Assembly: GCF_014530035.1 (NCBI RefSeq)
Contig: NZ_JACVMX010000002.1
Location: forward strand, 412,483 to 476,482
DNA: 64,000 nt
Origin: Leucobacter sp. cx-328
GTDB taxonomy: Bacteria; Actinomycetota; Actinomycetes; Actinomycetales; Microbacteriaceae
Reading direction: 5' to 3'
Numbering within the stretch: the stretch's first letter is position 1; each line of letters starts with the position of its first letter. Positions 25,736 through 34,940 of the stretch are shown piece after piece. The position numbers and the translations under genes are program-made. The notes under the pieces were generated by a model that did not search any database, was not told the origin of the DNA, and worked only from the letters and a program-made list of their open reading frames with translations.

Positions 25736-27040
25736 CTAGTGCACGAGCGGGCCAATGACGAGTGTTGCGATCGTGTAGATAGCGAGCCCAGCGAGCGCAC
25801 CGATCACGGTGCCATTAATGCGGATGAATTGTAGATCTTTGCCGACCTGCAACTCAATCTTCTCGGCAGCCTCCGAGGCGTCCCATCGTTCGACCGTGTC
25901 AACCACCACTTGTGACAGATCGTGGCGGTACTTGCGCACGAGGTAGCTCGCGCCGGTGGTCAGCCAGGTATCGATCTTCTCCCTGAGGGCTTCGTCGCTT
26001 GCGAGGCGGATACCAAACTGACTGAACGCGGCGGTGATGTGGCGGCGGAGATCGCTTTCGGGATCCGCCAACATTGCAGTGAGCGCGGATCGCACCATGT
26101 CCCAGGCGTTCTCAGCAAGGGCCCGAACGCGTGGACTGTCGAATACCTCAGCCTTCAGCGACTCAACCTGTTGCTGTAGCGCGGGTTTGGTCTGGAGGTC
26201 GTTCCCGAGCGTGCCAATGAATTCGCCAATGGTTGCCCGGAAGGGATGATCTGGGTCGGTTGCGAGGTTGTGAGCAAACTTCACTGCTTCCGCGTGGAGT
26301 TTGCTGTCAACGAAGCCGCTCACGATGCTCGGAACCCAAGCGGGGAGCTGCGCAGAGACCATGTTGTCGAAGACGTGTGGGTGCTCGACGAGCCACTGTT
26401 CGAGGCGATCGGCAGCGATGCTCACAACCGCCTCGTGGTGACCGCCCTCGACAAATGTGGCGGTGGCGCGGCCAATTGTGGGAGCCCAGTCTGGCTCGAT
26501 GATGTTCGTACGAACGAGCGACTCAAGGAGCTCCTGTACGTCGCGGTCGTCGAGCACGTTGAGCACCGCTGTGAGTGCGTCTGCGGTGAGCGCGGTGGCG
26601 CGATCCGCGTTCTCAGGCACGGTGAGCCATTCGGCCGCGATGCGTGACCCGCTGATTTCTGCGAGTTTGGCGTCGATAACGTCGTCAGCGAGGAAGTTCT
26701 CTTCGATGAAGGAGCCGAGCCCTTCGCCGATCTCGTCCTTGCGTTCAGCAATGATGTTCGTGTGCGGAATTTTGATTCCGAGGGGATACCGGAACAGCGC
26801 AGTAACGGCGAACCAGTCAGCGAGCGCGCCAACCATTCCGCCTTCACTCGCCGCGCGAACGTAGGAGAGCCACGGGTAGCGGGACTCGAGTGAGAACGAG
26901 ATGACGAATAGTACCGCCATGAAGCACAGCAGTCCGAGTGCGATGCCCTGCATGCGGCGGAGGGCGTGCAGACGGTCCCAGTCTGCGGGGGTGACGGCGC
27001 CGAGCGAGCGGCGAGAGCGACGGCCTGACATAGGAATCAT
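25736..27040 (-). CDS. DUF445 membrane protein
   Basis: The 434-aa protein has an N-terminal hydrophobic helix, the DUF445 block ASEGGMVGALADWFAVTALF with the following PLGIKIPHTNII, a long helical cytoplasmic or surface region, and a C-terminal hydrophobic helix. Family members are widespread and uncharacterised; the two-ended anchoring suggests an envelope scaffold. The start may be ATG 27040 or ATG 27031; AGGA lies close to the first. It is divergent from the RND gene. Confidence 0.85.
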   Translation of the reverse strand: MIPMSGRRSRRSLGAVTPADWDRLHALRRMQGIALGLLCFMAVLFVISFSLESRYPWLSYVRAASEGGMVGALADWFAVTALFRYPLGIKIPHTNIIAERKDEIGEGLGSFIEENFLADDVIDAKLAEISGSRIAAEWLTVPENADRATALTADALTAVLNVLDDRDVQELLESLVRTNIIEPDWAPTIGRATATFVEGGHHEAVVSIAADRLEQWLVEHPHVFDNMVSAQLPAWVPSIVSGFVDSKLHAEAVKFAHNLATDPDHPFRATIGEFIGTLGNDLQTKPALQQQVESLKAEVFDSPRVRALAENAWDMVRSALTAMLADPESDLRRHITAAFSQFGIRLASDEALREKIDTWLTTGASYLVRKYRHDLSQVVVDTVERWDASEAAEKIELQVGKDLQFIRINGTVIGALAGLAIYTIATLVIGPLVH

Positions 27041-27132
27041 TATCCTCGCTACGGGATTCCAAGCCCAGTATTGGCTGCTCAGACTGTGGATACGTTGAAC
27101 GCTCCGCAGGTGCGGGTGGGATACTGGTAGTT

Positions 27133-30100
27133 ATGCAGTTTCTCACAGCGTTGAGCCTCAAGAACCGCGCGTTGATCGCACTTGTCACGATCGTCGCCGC
27201 GGTGTTTGGAACGCTCAGCATGAGCTCCCTCAAGCAGGAGCTCATGCCATCCGTGCAGTTCCCTACGGTTGCCGTCATGACGACCTACCCTGGCGCATCG
27301 CCCGATGTCGTGAATAACGACGTCTCGACCCCGATTGAAACTGCGCTGCGCGCGGTGCCAAACCTGGAAACGACGACGGCGACTTCGTCGACTGGCTCAT
27401 CGGTTGTGCTCGCTCAGTTCACCTATGGCGTGGACCTTGCGAGTACTGAGCAGAAGGTCGAACGCGCGGTAAGCCGTCTCTCACGTGTGCTCCCTGACTC
27501 TGCCGATAGTCAGGTCATGTCGGGCAGCATCGATGACTTCCCCGTGGTACAGATCTCGGCGACACCGGCATCAAACATGGACGCTGAAGAAGCAGCTGAT
27601 CTGCTGCAGCGGGTCGCTGTTCCCGCGATTAAGGATCTGCCAGGCATTCGTGATGCCCAGCTGCTCGGCTCGCTTGGCGACCGTATCTCGATCGTTCCGA
27701 ACGATACGGAGCTTGCGAACCGTGGGCTGACGCGCGATAACCTCACGGCCGCGCTCCAGCAGAGCGGCATCCTGATGGCCGCTGGCACTGTTAACGATGA
27801 GGACCGCACGCTCGCTGTCCAGCTCGGTACCGAGGTTGACTCGGTCGAGCAGGTAGGTGCGATCGCGATCCCGCTTCCTGCTTCGGCAATGCTGCCGCAG
27901 GTGCCTGTCGAAACTGACGGCGTATTTGGCGACAGCGGTGACGAAAGCGAAACGGCAGAGCCCGAGCCTGAGCCGATTGCGACGCCAGCGACGATTGCTG
28001 ACGTTGCTGACGTGACCCTCGAGAAGAACCCCGTGAGCTCGATTTCGCGCGTGAACGGTGAGCCCGCGATCACGATTGCTGTCACCAAGACCTCTGCTGC
28101 GAACACGGTCGACGTCTCGAAGTCGGTACAGGCCGAACTCGATACGCTCACTGACAAGCTCAACGGCATCGAGCTCAAGGTTGTCTTCGACCAGGCGCCC
28201 TATATTCAGGATGCGGTGCACACGCTGACCACCGAGGGCCTGCTCGGCCTGATCTTTGCGGTCATCGTGATTCTGCTGTTCCTCGTATCGGTGCGTGCAA
28301 CACTCGTAACTGCGATCTCGATTCCCGTTTCAGTGTTGCTCACATTTGTCGGCCTCAACTTCGCTGACTACACGCTCAACATGCTCACGCTTGGCGCGCT
28401 CACGATCTCCATCGGTCGCGTCGTTGATGACTCGATCGTGGTTATTGAGAACATCAAGCGCCATTTGAAAACAGAAGAGAATCGTGCCGCCACAATTGTG
28501 CACGCGGTACGTGAAGTTGCTGGCGCAATCACCGCATCGACCCTGACGACTGTCGCAGTGTTCCTGCCGATGGCGTTTGTGGCCGGCATGGTTGGCGAGA
28601 TGTTCCGACCGTTCGCGTTCACCGTGACCTTCGCACTCATCGCGTCGCTGCTGGTATCGCTCACGATCGTGCCCGTGCTTGCGTACTGGTTCGTGCGGCC
28701 AGCAGACGAAGAAGCTGCGAAGCTCGCAGAAAAGCCGCGTCGCTACACCGAAGACAGCGTCAGCACGAAGATGCAGTCCTGGTATCGCCCGATCATTGAA
28801 TGGACCCTGCTGAAGCCCGGCGTCACGATCATCATTGCGGTTGCTGTCTTTATCGGCACGATGGCGATGACTCCGCTCATGAAGACGAACTTCATGGGTT
28901 CAGACGAGCAGAACTCGATTGGTCTGACGCAGACACTCGAGCCCGGCACCAGCCTCGACGCGCAGCTTGATCAAGCGCAGCGTGTCGAAGATGCGCTTGT
29001 TGACATGGCCGATGTTGAGACCGTGCAGGTCACGATCGGTGGCTCTGGCGGCATGAGCGCCATGTTCGGCGGATCGAGCGACGGTGTCGTCACCTACTCG
29101 ATCACGACCAATCCTGATGCAAACCAGGAGAAGGTGCAGAACCGAATCCGTGCGGCGGTCGACGATCTGAGCGACGCAGGGGAATTTGCTATTGCCCAGT
29201 CGGGTGGCGGCATGACGATGTCGTCGGCGATCGAGATCTACGTGACCGGCCCTGATCAGGAGACCATCGAGCAGGCCGCTGAAGCGGTCACCGCCGAACT
29301 CCAGACGCAGAAGGGCATCAAGCAGGTCGAAAGTGACCTTGCTCAGTCGCGTCCCTACCTCAAGGTAGCTGTTGACCGGACGAGCGCCGCAAAGGTTGGC
29401 CTCACCGAGAGCGCTGTCGCCGCAATGGTGGTGAATCAGATGCAGCCACAGCAGATTGGCCAGGTCACGATTGACTCCACCGCGGTCAGCGTTTATCTCA
29501 CCGACCGTGATACCCCGAACGACAAGGCAGCGGTCGAAGCTCTGATGATTCAGACCCCGCAGGGCGAACGTACGCTTGCATCGCTCGCGACGGTCGAGGT
29601 TGCCGACGGCCCTGTCTCGATTCGTACCGAAGACACCGAACGTATGGTGACCGTATCTGCACTTCCCGATGGCGATGACCTCGGCAGCGCTGGCACCGCG
29701 GTGAACAATGCATTGAAGTCGGTCAAGCTGCCCGCGGGTGCAAGCGCCGAGATCGGCGGCGTTATGTCGCAGCAGTCGGAGGCGTTCGGCCAGCTCGGTA
29801 TCGCGCTCCTCGCGGCGATTCTCATCGTGTACGTCGTGATGGTGGCAACCTTCCGCAGCCTGCTGCAGCCGCTGCTCCTGCTCATTTCGGTGCCGTTCGC
29901 GGCGACCGGTGCGGTGCTGCTGCTGCTCGTGACGGGCACTCCGCTCGGCGTCGCATCGCTCATCGGCGTGCTCATGCTCGTCGGTATCGTCGTGACCAAC
30001 GCAATCGTGCTCATCGACCTCGTAAACCAGTACCGAGACCAGGGTGAGCCACTGCGCGACGCCGTGATCCACGGTTCGTTGCAGCGTCTCCGCCCGATCG

Positions 30101-31515
30101 TGATGACTGCACTCGCCACGATTCTCGCGCTCCTGCCTATGGGACTCGGTATTAGCGGTGGCGGCGGCGGTTTCATCTCGAAGCCCCTCGCGGTGGTCGT
30201 GATTGGCGGTCTGCTGACATCGACGGTGCTCACGCTTGTCGTGTTGCCGACCCTGTACTACCTTGTCGAGCGGCGCCGTGAAAACGGCCGCGGTGGCCGA
30301 GGCCCAGTTGTTGATGGTGGCGGATCCGCGCCCATCGGCGGCGAGAGCTTCGGGCGCAGACGTCGTACCGGCTTTACCCAAGTCGCTGGCGCAGAAGGTG
30401 CGGTCGCGGGTGTTGGTACCGGCGCTGGCCTGATCACCGCAGGCACTGGCCTCGAAGCGCCCTCGTACGCGTCTGCTGCGGCTGAGGTGCGAGGCGCGGG
30501 GGGCGCGAGCGCCGCTGTTGGTGAGGCGATGAAGCGTGGAGCATCGCTGTTCCGCCGTCGCGCGGCTGATCGCCCGCCGGTTTCACCCGCAGATCTCGAG
30601 CTGACCGCTGATGAACTGAACGCGCTCGCTGGAGATCCTGGCGTGAAGCTTCCCGATCCTGAGACGAACCCCGACCCGATCTCGGTGGCCTCGTCTGAGG
30701 TGGCAGAGTCGGCCGATCGACCGTTCGACCTCGCCGCGGCTGCGGCTGTTGCTGCCGAAGCTCTCGAAGATGAAGCACGAGTGGCGGAGCGCGACGCGAT
30801 GCCCGAAGTGGCGGAAGATCTCGAACCCGAGGTGCCGTTCCCGACCGAAGTTCGCAGTAGTCTGATCGACGTTGACGCCCAGCAGGCGCTGCTGAAAAAC
30901 CTTGTGCAGGCGGGCCTCAACGCTCCCGCGAGCGATGTAGCTGCAGCTGAAAAAGCTGAGGCTGTTGAGGCTGTTGAGAACGTTGAACCGGTTGAACCGA
31001 TTGAGTCGGTTGAGCCGGTTGAAATTGAGGCCGACGAGGAGCCCGCTACGGTCACCTCTGCGCTTCGATCGCTCGGTCTCAATGTGACGAGCGAGCCCGC
31101 GACTGGTGGCATTGAACGCATTGCGATCCACACATCGGAGATTGAGGTCGTGCCTCCGTTTGCCGAGACCGAGGTCATTGACGCAGATGTAGCGAATGAC
31201 ATTGCTGAAGATGAGCTGCTCGTTGAACCCGAGCCTGTTCCTGAGCAGATCGAAGCTGCTGGTTGGGAGCTTGTCGAGCCTGATCCAGCCGAAGACGAGG
31301 GCGCTGCAGCCGACCTGAACGCTGCAACGACCTCCGATCCGCTCCCCGGGCACCGCAAGCCATCGGTCGAGGACGTGCCCGCGAGCGCGATCCCGATCAC
31401 TGGTGAAATCAACTGGGAAGAACTCATGTGGCAGGCCGCGCAGGAAGTCGATGGCGACTCAGAACGCGAGACAGAATCTGACAACGACTCCGAAACGGAA
31501 AGCGGGCGCGCGTAA
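27133..31515 (+). CDS. RND-family efflux permease with a long C-terminal tail
   Basis: Residues 1-~1045 form a typical AcrB-like (HAE-type) exporter with twelve hydrophobic helices, two periplasmic-type loops and the proton-relay aspartates D432-D433 in GRVVDDSIVVIENIK. An acidic insertion near residue 275 (SGDESETAEPEPEP) is unusual. After the last helix the chain continues for ~415 residues of disordered, acidic sequence, including a VEPVEPIESVEPVE run. Gram-positive relatives export drugs, lipids or surfactants. The stop is directly followed by the helicase GTG, so the two genes are coupled. Confidence 0.9.
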   Translation: MQFLTALSLKNRALIALVTIVAAVFGTLSMSSLKQELMPSVQFPTVAVMTTYPGASPDVVNNDVSTPIETALRAVPNLETTTATSSTGSSVVLAQFTYGVDLASTEQKVERAVSRLSRVLPDSADSQVMSGSIDDFPVVQISATPASNMDAEEAADLLQRVAVPAIKDLPGIRDAQLLGSLGDRISIVPNDTELANRGLTRDNLTAALQQSGILMAAGTVNDEDRTLAVQLGTEVDSVEQVGAIAIPLPASAMLPQVPVETDGVFGDSGDESETAEPEPEPIATPATIADVADVTLEKNPVSSISRVNGEPAITIAVTKTSAANTVDVSKSVQAELDTLTDKLNGIELKVVFDQAPYIQDAVHTLTTEGLLGLIFAVIVILLFLVSVRATLVTAISIPVSVLLTFVGLNFADYTLNMLTLGALTISIGRVVDDSIVVIENIKRHLKTEENRAATIVHAVREVAGAITASTLTTVAVFLPMAFVAGMVGEMFRPFAFTVTFALIASLLVSLTIVPVLAYWFVRPADEEAAKLAEKPRRYTEDSVSTKMQSWYRPIIEWTLLKPGVTIIIAVAVFIGTMAMTPLMKTNFMGSDEQNSIGLTQTLEPGTSLDAQLDQAQRVEDALVDMADVETVQVTIGGSGGMSAMFGGSSDGVVTYSITTNPDANQEKVQNRIRAAVDDLSDAGEFAIAQSGGGMTMSSAIEIYVTGPDQETIEQAAEAVTAELQTQKGIKQVESDLAQSRPYLKVAVDRTSAAKVGLTESAVAAMVVNQMQPQQIGQVTIDSTAVSVYLTDRDTPNDKAAVEALMIQTPQGERTLASLATVEVADGPVSIRTEDTERMVTVSALPDGDDLGSAGTAVNNALKSVKLPAGASAEIGGVMSQQSEAFGQLGIALLAAILIVYVVMVATFRSLLQPLLLLISVPFAATGAVLLLLVTGTPLGVASLIGVLMLVGIVVTNAIVLIDLVNQYRDQGEPLRDAVIHGSLQRLRPIVMTALATILALLPMGLGISGGGGGFISKPLAVVVIGGLLTSTVLTLVVLPTLYYLVERRRENGRGGRGPVVDGGGSAPIGGESFGRRRRTGFTQVAGAEGAVAGVGTGAGLITAGTGLEAPSYASAAAEVRGAGGASAAVGEAMKRGASLFRRRAADRPPVSPADLELTADELNALAGDPGVKLPDPETNPDPISVASSEVAESADRPFDLAAAAAVAAEALEDEARVAERDAMPEVAEDLEPEVPFPTEVRSSLIDVDAQQALLKNLVQAGLNAPASDVAAAEKAEAVEAVENVEPVEPIESVEPVEIEADEEPATVTSALRSLGLNVTSEPATGGIERIAIHTSEIEVVPPFAETEVIDADVANDIAEDELLVEPEPVPEQIEAAGWELVEPDPAEDEGAAADLNAATTSDPLPGHRKPSVEDVPASAIPITGEINWEELMWQAAQEVDGDSERETESDNDSETESGRA

Positions 31516-33165
31516 GTGGCAAAGAAAAAGAGTGGCGGCTTCAAGGCACCCGGCAATTACGACCCGCGTCGTGGCAAGCGCCCAACCAAGGCAGGCCGGT
31601 TTGGCGTTCCTGATGGGGAGCGCGCCACCGACCGTTCCTCTGGTGGCCGAGGGGCGGATCCGCGCGGCGAAAAGCGAGGCGATTTCACCCCGAAGGGCGC
31701 TGGCCGTGATGGCTCGCGCCGTGATGATTCGCGTCGTGATGGTGCGGGTCGTGGCGATTTCGGACGTGATGGTGCGGGTCGTGACGGGGGCGCGAAGGGC
31801 GCACCCGTAAAGAGCGGTCAGGCGAAGAGCTTCCCCGCACAGGGCGGCGCCCGTGGCGCGCAAGGTCCCGTGGTGCTTGATGCTCCGCGCCAGGATTCAG
31901 GCACAAAACTTGCGAACATCAAGACTCAGGTGACAACCGCGGCTGACGCTGCGCACGCGACGTGGGAAGGCCTCGGCCTCGGCGGCAACATTGTGCGGAC
32001 CCTCGGTGAGCTGGGTGCGAGCCAGCCGTTCCCGATTCAGGTCGCGACGATTCCCGATGCAATCGAGGGACATGACATCCTCGGCAAGGCTGCGACCGGC
32101 TCGGGCAAGACGATCGCCTTCGGTGCCGCGCTGGTTGAGCGCATGCTCTTCCTGAAGGCTGCGGGCAAGATTCCGCCCGCGCCAAAGAAGCCCAAGCTGA
32201 AGCGTGGCGAGCGGATGCCGAAGGCAGAAATCCGCAAGCCCCGCGCCGTGATCCTCGCGCCGACGCGTGAGCTCGCGCTGCAGATTGACCGCACGGTGCA
32301 GCCCATCGCGCGCTCGGTCGGCCTGTACACCGCGCAGCTTGTGGGTGGCGTGCCCATCGATCCGCAGGTGGTTGCGCTCGAACGCGGCATCGACATTGTG
32401 ATCGGTACGCCCGGTCGCATCATCGACCTCGTGCAGCGCCGAAAGCTCGACCTGCGTGAGGTGCTCATCACTGTCATCGATGAGGCAGACCATCTCTGTG
32501 AACTCGGCTTCCTCGACTCGACACAGAAGATCATGCGCCAGACCGTTCGCGGTGGCCAGCGCATGTTGTTCTCGGCGACGCTCGACCGTGACGTGCAGGA
32601 GCTCGTGGAGGAATTCCTGAGCGAACCTCGCGCACACGAGATTGAGGTTGATGCGCGTGCTGGCAAGAACGTTCCTCACCGCGTGCTGCTCGTGCAGCGC
32701 GAAGAGAAGGACGCCGCGACCGTGCAGCTCGCTGAGCTCAAGGGCAGTGTCATGATGTTCTGCCGAACCCGTCTCGGCACCGAGCGCGTTACCGAGCTGC
32801 TCACCGTCAACGGTGTCTCAGCCGTGGCGCTGCACGGCGACCTGAGCCAGGCTCGACGTGAGCGCAACCTCGAGAAGTTTGCGACGGGCAAGGCCCGCGT
32901 TCTCGTTGCGACCGACGTGGCTGCCCGCGGCATCCACGTCGATGATGTTGACCACGTTGTACAGGTCGACGCTCCGCACGATCACAAGGCCTACCTGCAC
33001 CGCTCGGGCCGTACTGGTCGCGCGGGCAAGCGCGGCAACGTGTTCACGCTATCGCTGCGTAACCGCCAGAAGCTTACGAAGGCGCTGCTCGATGAGGCTG
33101 GCGTGAAGCCCGTCTTCTTCGGACCGTTTACGCCGGGCATGAACCCGACGAAGCTGCGCGACTAG
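31516..33165 (+). CDS. DEAD-box RNA helicase
   Basis: The 549-aa protein has the full motif set: ATGSGKT (~193-199), PTRELALQ, TPGRIIDL, VIDEADH (DEAD), SATLD and HRSGRTGRAGKRG. It unwinds RNA, probably in ribosome assembly or decay. The N-terminal ~110 residues are basic and repetitive (GRDGSRRDDSRRDGAGRGDF), an RNA-binding disordered arm placed before the core instead of the more common C-terminal position. The GTG start abuts the RND stop codon without a gap. Confidence 0.93.
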   Translation: MAKKKSGGFKAPGNYDPRRGKRPTKAGRFGVPDGERATDRSSGGRGADPRGEKRGDFTPKGAGRDGSRRDDSRRDGAGRGDFGRDGAGRDGGAKGAPVKSGQAKSFPAQGGARGAQGPVVLDAPRQDSGTKLANIKTQVTTAADAAHATWEGLGLGGNIVRTLGELGASQPFPIQVATIPDAIEGHDILGKAATGSGKTIAFGAALVERMLFLKAAGKIPPAPKKPKLKRGERMPKAEIRKPRAVILAPTRELALQIDRTVQPIARSVGLYTAQLVGGVPIDPQVVALERGIDIVIGTPGRIIDLVQRRKLDLREVLITVIDEADHLCELGFLDSTQKIMRQTVRGGQRMLFSATLDRDVQELVEEFLSEPRAHEIEVDARAGKNVPHRVLLVQREEKDAATVQLAELKGSVMMFCRTRLGTERVTELLTVNGVSAVALHGDLSQARRERNLEKFATGKARVLVATDVAARGIHVDDVDHVVQVDAPHDHKAYLHRSGRTGRAGKRGNVFTLSLRNRQKLTKALLDEAGVKPVFFGPFTPGMNPTKLRD

Positions 33166-33209
33166 GCGAGGGAGCGCGGTGGCGCGCGTTGCGCGTCGCC
33201 GGCCTTTAG

Positions 33210-33242
33210 GAGGGGCGAAGCCTGTGGCTTCGCCCCTCTTTT
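33210..33242 (+). terminator. Terminator after the helicase gene
   Basis: GAGGGGCGAAGCC, loop TGT and GGCTTCGCCCCTC form a perfect stem followed by TTTTG. It ends the RND-helicase transcript. Confidence 0.92.
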
Positions 33243-33271
33243 GCGTCAGCTCTTGCCTCAGCGTTTCGCTT

Positions 33272-33341
33272 CGGTCAGAGATCGAGCTTCGGTAGTACGA
33301 AATACCCCGAATTCGTCTTACGGACGCTCGATCTCTGATCG
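33272..33341. repeat. 70-bp palindromic repeat, copy B
   Basis: Inverted arms CGGTCAGAGATCGAGC (33272-33287) and GCTCGATCTCTGATCG (33326-33341) differ at one base. The 38-bp centre is almost identical to that of copy C at 35896. The two copies are in the same orientation on both sides of the phosphatase cassette. Confidence 0.9.
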
Positions 33342-33391
33342 AGGCGAAGACTTCGGGTGAAGTGGCTCGCTAGATGCCGGGCGCGCAGGCG

Positions 33392-33856
33392 CTAGCTCGT
33401 GTACCAGTCGTACCACTCAGCGGCATCCGCGAAGTAGGCGCTCGTGGCCTGATCACGCGAAGTGAGAATCTGATTCTGGGCTTCCGACAGGGGTACCCCG
33501 TCGGTGAGTAACACTGCCAACATGAGCGCAGGGCTCCGGGCGGCACCAAACTCGCAGTGGACCAGCACGTTCGAGTCGTGCAGCGCGAGGTGCTCGTGGA
33601 TATGCTCGATGCCGTCTGAGAAGTACCACTGGGGGAGCGGATCACCAGCGTCTTCAACTCCGAGGTTTAAGTAGGTGACCCCGTGGGGCTGCCAGAGTGC
33701 AGAATCGTCGGTCCCCTTTCGGCAGTCCACGACGAGTCCAATGCCGAGTTCGAATGCTTCCCGGAGTTGAAGCTCGCGTTTGTGCTCGTCAAGGTTCGTC
33801 GGGGCAGCTCCAAGGAACAGCCGCGGAGTGATCTTGGAGATGTCTAGCTGAGTCAA
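33392..33856 (-). CDS. Dual-specificity (tyrosine-type) protein phosphatase
   Basis: The 154-aa protein contains the complete cysteine-phosphatase loop VHCEFGAARSP (HCX5R) and an upstream general-acid aspartate in VEDAGDPLPQWYF. It should remove phosphate from Tyr, Ser or Thr residues. No ATG is available; a TTG at 33856, 9 bases after AAGGAG and 4 bases after the stop of the preceding gene, is the best start. Its overlap with a pseudophosphatase operon suggests that the partners act together. It is the last gene of the cassette. Confidence 0.85.
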   Translation of the reverse strand: MTQLDISKITPRLFLGAAPTNLDEHKRELQLREAFELGIGLVVDCRKGTDDSALWQPHGVTYLNLGVEDAGDPLPQWYFSDGIEHIHEHLALHDSNVLVHCEFGAARSPALMLAVLLTDGVPLSEAQNQILTSRDQATSAYFADAAEWYDWYTS

Positions 33857-33860
33857 ATAA

Positions 33861-34862
33861 TCACTCTCCTTCTTCCAACGAGTAGTCGTAGGCGATGCGC
33901 TCGAAATCGACGGGGTAGAGGTCGTGCGTGGGGGCATCGGTCGTCGCCGCGCAGTGGGCTTCATCGATTGCCTTGACTGCCTCCTCGAGAAGAGGAGTGG
34001 GGACGAGCGGGATCCAGTTCGCGTTGTCAGCGAAGGTGCCTGGTTGAGCTGCCTCGGCCAGAACGAAGAAGTCTGAGCTCACGCCACGGGAAGACTCATT
34101 CGTCCATACGGTTTCACCACGGTATTCGGCCAAGGCTTCGCCCATGCGCTGACGGAGGTACCCGATCTCTTCTCCGTCAAGCTTGACCGTGTACGCCTCC
34201 GGGACATGGTGCCCCTGGTCGTGGAGCTCGTAGTGCCGTGCCGCCCGGGCGAAGCTCGAGTAGCTCGCGGAGACGGTGTCGTATGTCACGACTCGTGGGC
34301 CTGCAGCGGAAGCAGTGGGGGCAGCGGAGGCAGCAGCCGCGGGGAATGCGACAGGTTCGATCTCGACCGTGCCGGCGGGCGTTCCTACTGGAACGCTGGA
34401 GCCGTCATACACCGGCAGCTCCCGTAGCCAGTCGAGCAGCTCACCGTGCTGCGAAGTGACGAGGCCCGCGATGAGTACGCTCGCCTGTACAGTCTTCGCA
34501 TCCTCACTCACAAAGTCGAGTTGCTCGGAAATGGTCAGCAGATCGTTGAAGCTGCACAGGCTCCGTGCGGTCTTGAGGTGAGACCATTCGCTGAGCCAGG
34601 CTGACTGGGCGGCAGGGTCTTCGAGCCAGTTGAGTAGGCTGGCTTCCTCACTGCCGAGGTAAGAAACCACCTGGTTGGGGAATTGCTCTGTCAGATGCTT
34701 GGCAAAGTGCAGGCAGGCAGCACCGTCTTCACCAGTTCCAAAGTAGCCACCGAGAAGGACGAGCCGGTCGTCTTCAAACCGGTCGAGACCGAGAGCCGAA
34801 ACAAGGCGCGAGAAGTGCGCGAAGTCACCGTTTGCTTCGGGGATCACACGGATTCTTGTCAT
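33861..34862 (-). CDS. Catalytically dead PPP-family phosphoesterase homologue
   Basis: The first ~150 of 333 residues follow a PPP/calcineurin phosphatase in length and order, including the VVSYLGSEEASLLNWLEDP region. Every metal motif is changed: GDxHG is replaced by PEANGD, GDYVDRG by GGYFGTG and RGNHE by YLGSEE. A later LPVY segment matches the family, but the VHAG histidine is absent. An alanine-rich linker (~175-190) leads to a second, unrecognised domain of ~140 residues. It probably binds rather than hydrolyses. The ATG at 34862 has AAGGAGGG upstream. Confidence 0.75.
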   Translation of the reverse strand: MTRIRVIPEANGDFAHFSRLVSALGLDRFEDDRLVLLGGYFGTGEDGAACLHFAKHLTEQFPNQVVSYLGSEEASLLNWLEDPAAQSAWLSEWSHLKTARSLCSFNDLLTISEQLDFVSEDAKTVQASVLIAGLVTSQHGELLDWLRELPVYDGSSVPVGTPAGTVEIEPVAFPAAAASAAPTASAAGPRVVTYDTVSASYSSFARAARHYELHDQGHHVPEAYTVKLDGEEIGYLRQRMGEALAEYRGETVWTNESSRGVSSDFFVLAEAAQPGTFADNANWIPLVPTPLLEEAVKAIDEAHCAATTDAPTHDLYPVDFERIAYDYSLEEGE

Positions 34863-34940
34863 CTTCCCTCCTTCGAGTCTGTGATGGTCAGATTAGCTGA
34901 GGCTTTCGAGCTTGGTACTGGCAGTGCTTTCGTGCTGGGT

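Noticed and set aside
28900..30381. 493-codon minus-strand frame opposite the RND gene
   Set aside because: The composition (His/Arg/Asp-rich, no domain) is that of an antisense shadow of a GC-rich gene; the plus strand encodes a clear RND protein.
30258..31556. 432-codon minus-strand frame opposite the RND tail
   Set aside because: It is serine/alanine/proline-rich without motifs. It was considered because the RND tail is odd, but the plus-strand frame is continuous with the transporter and abuts the helicase start.
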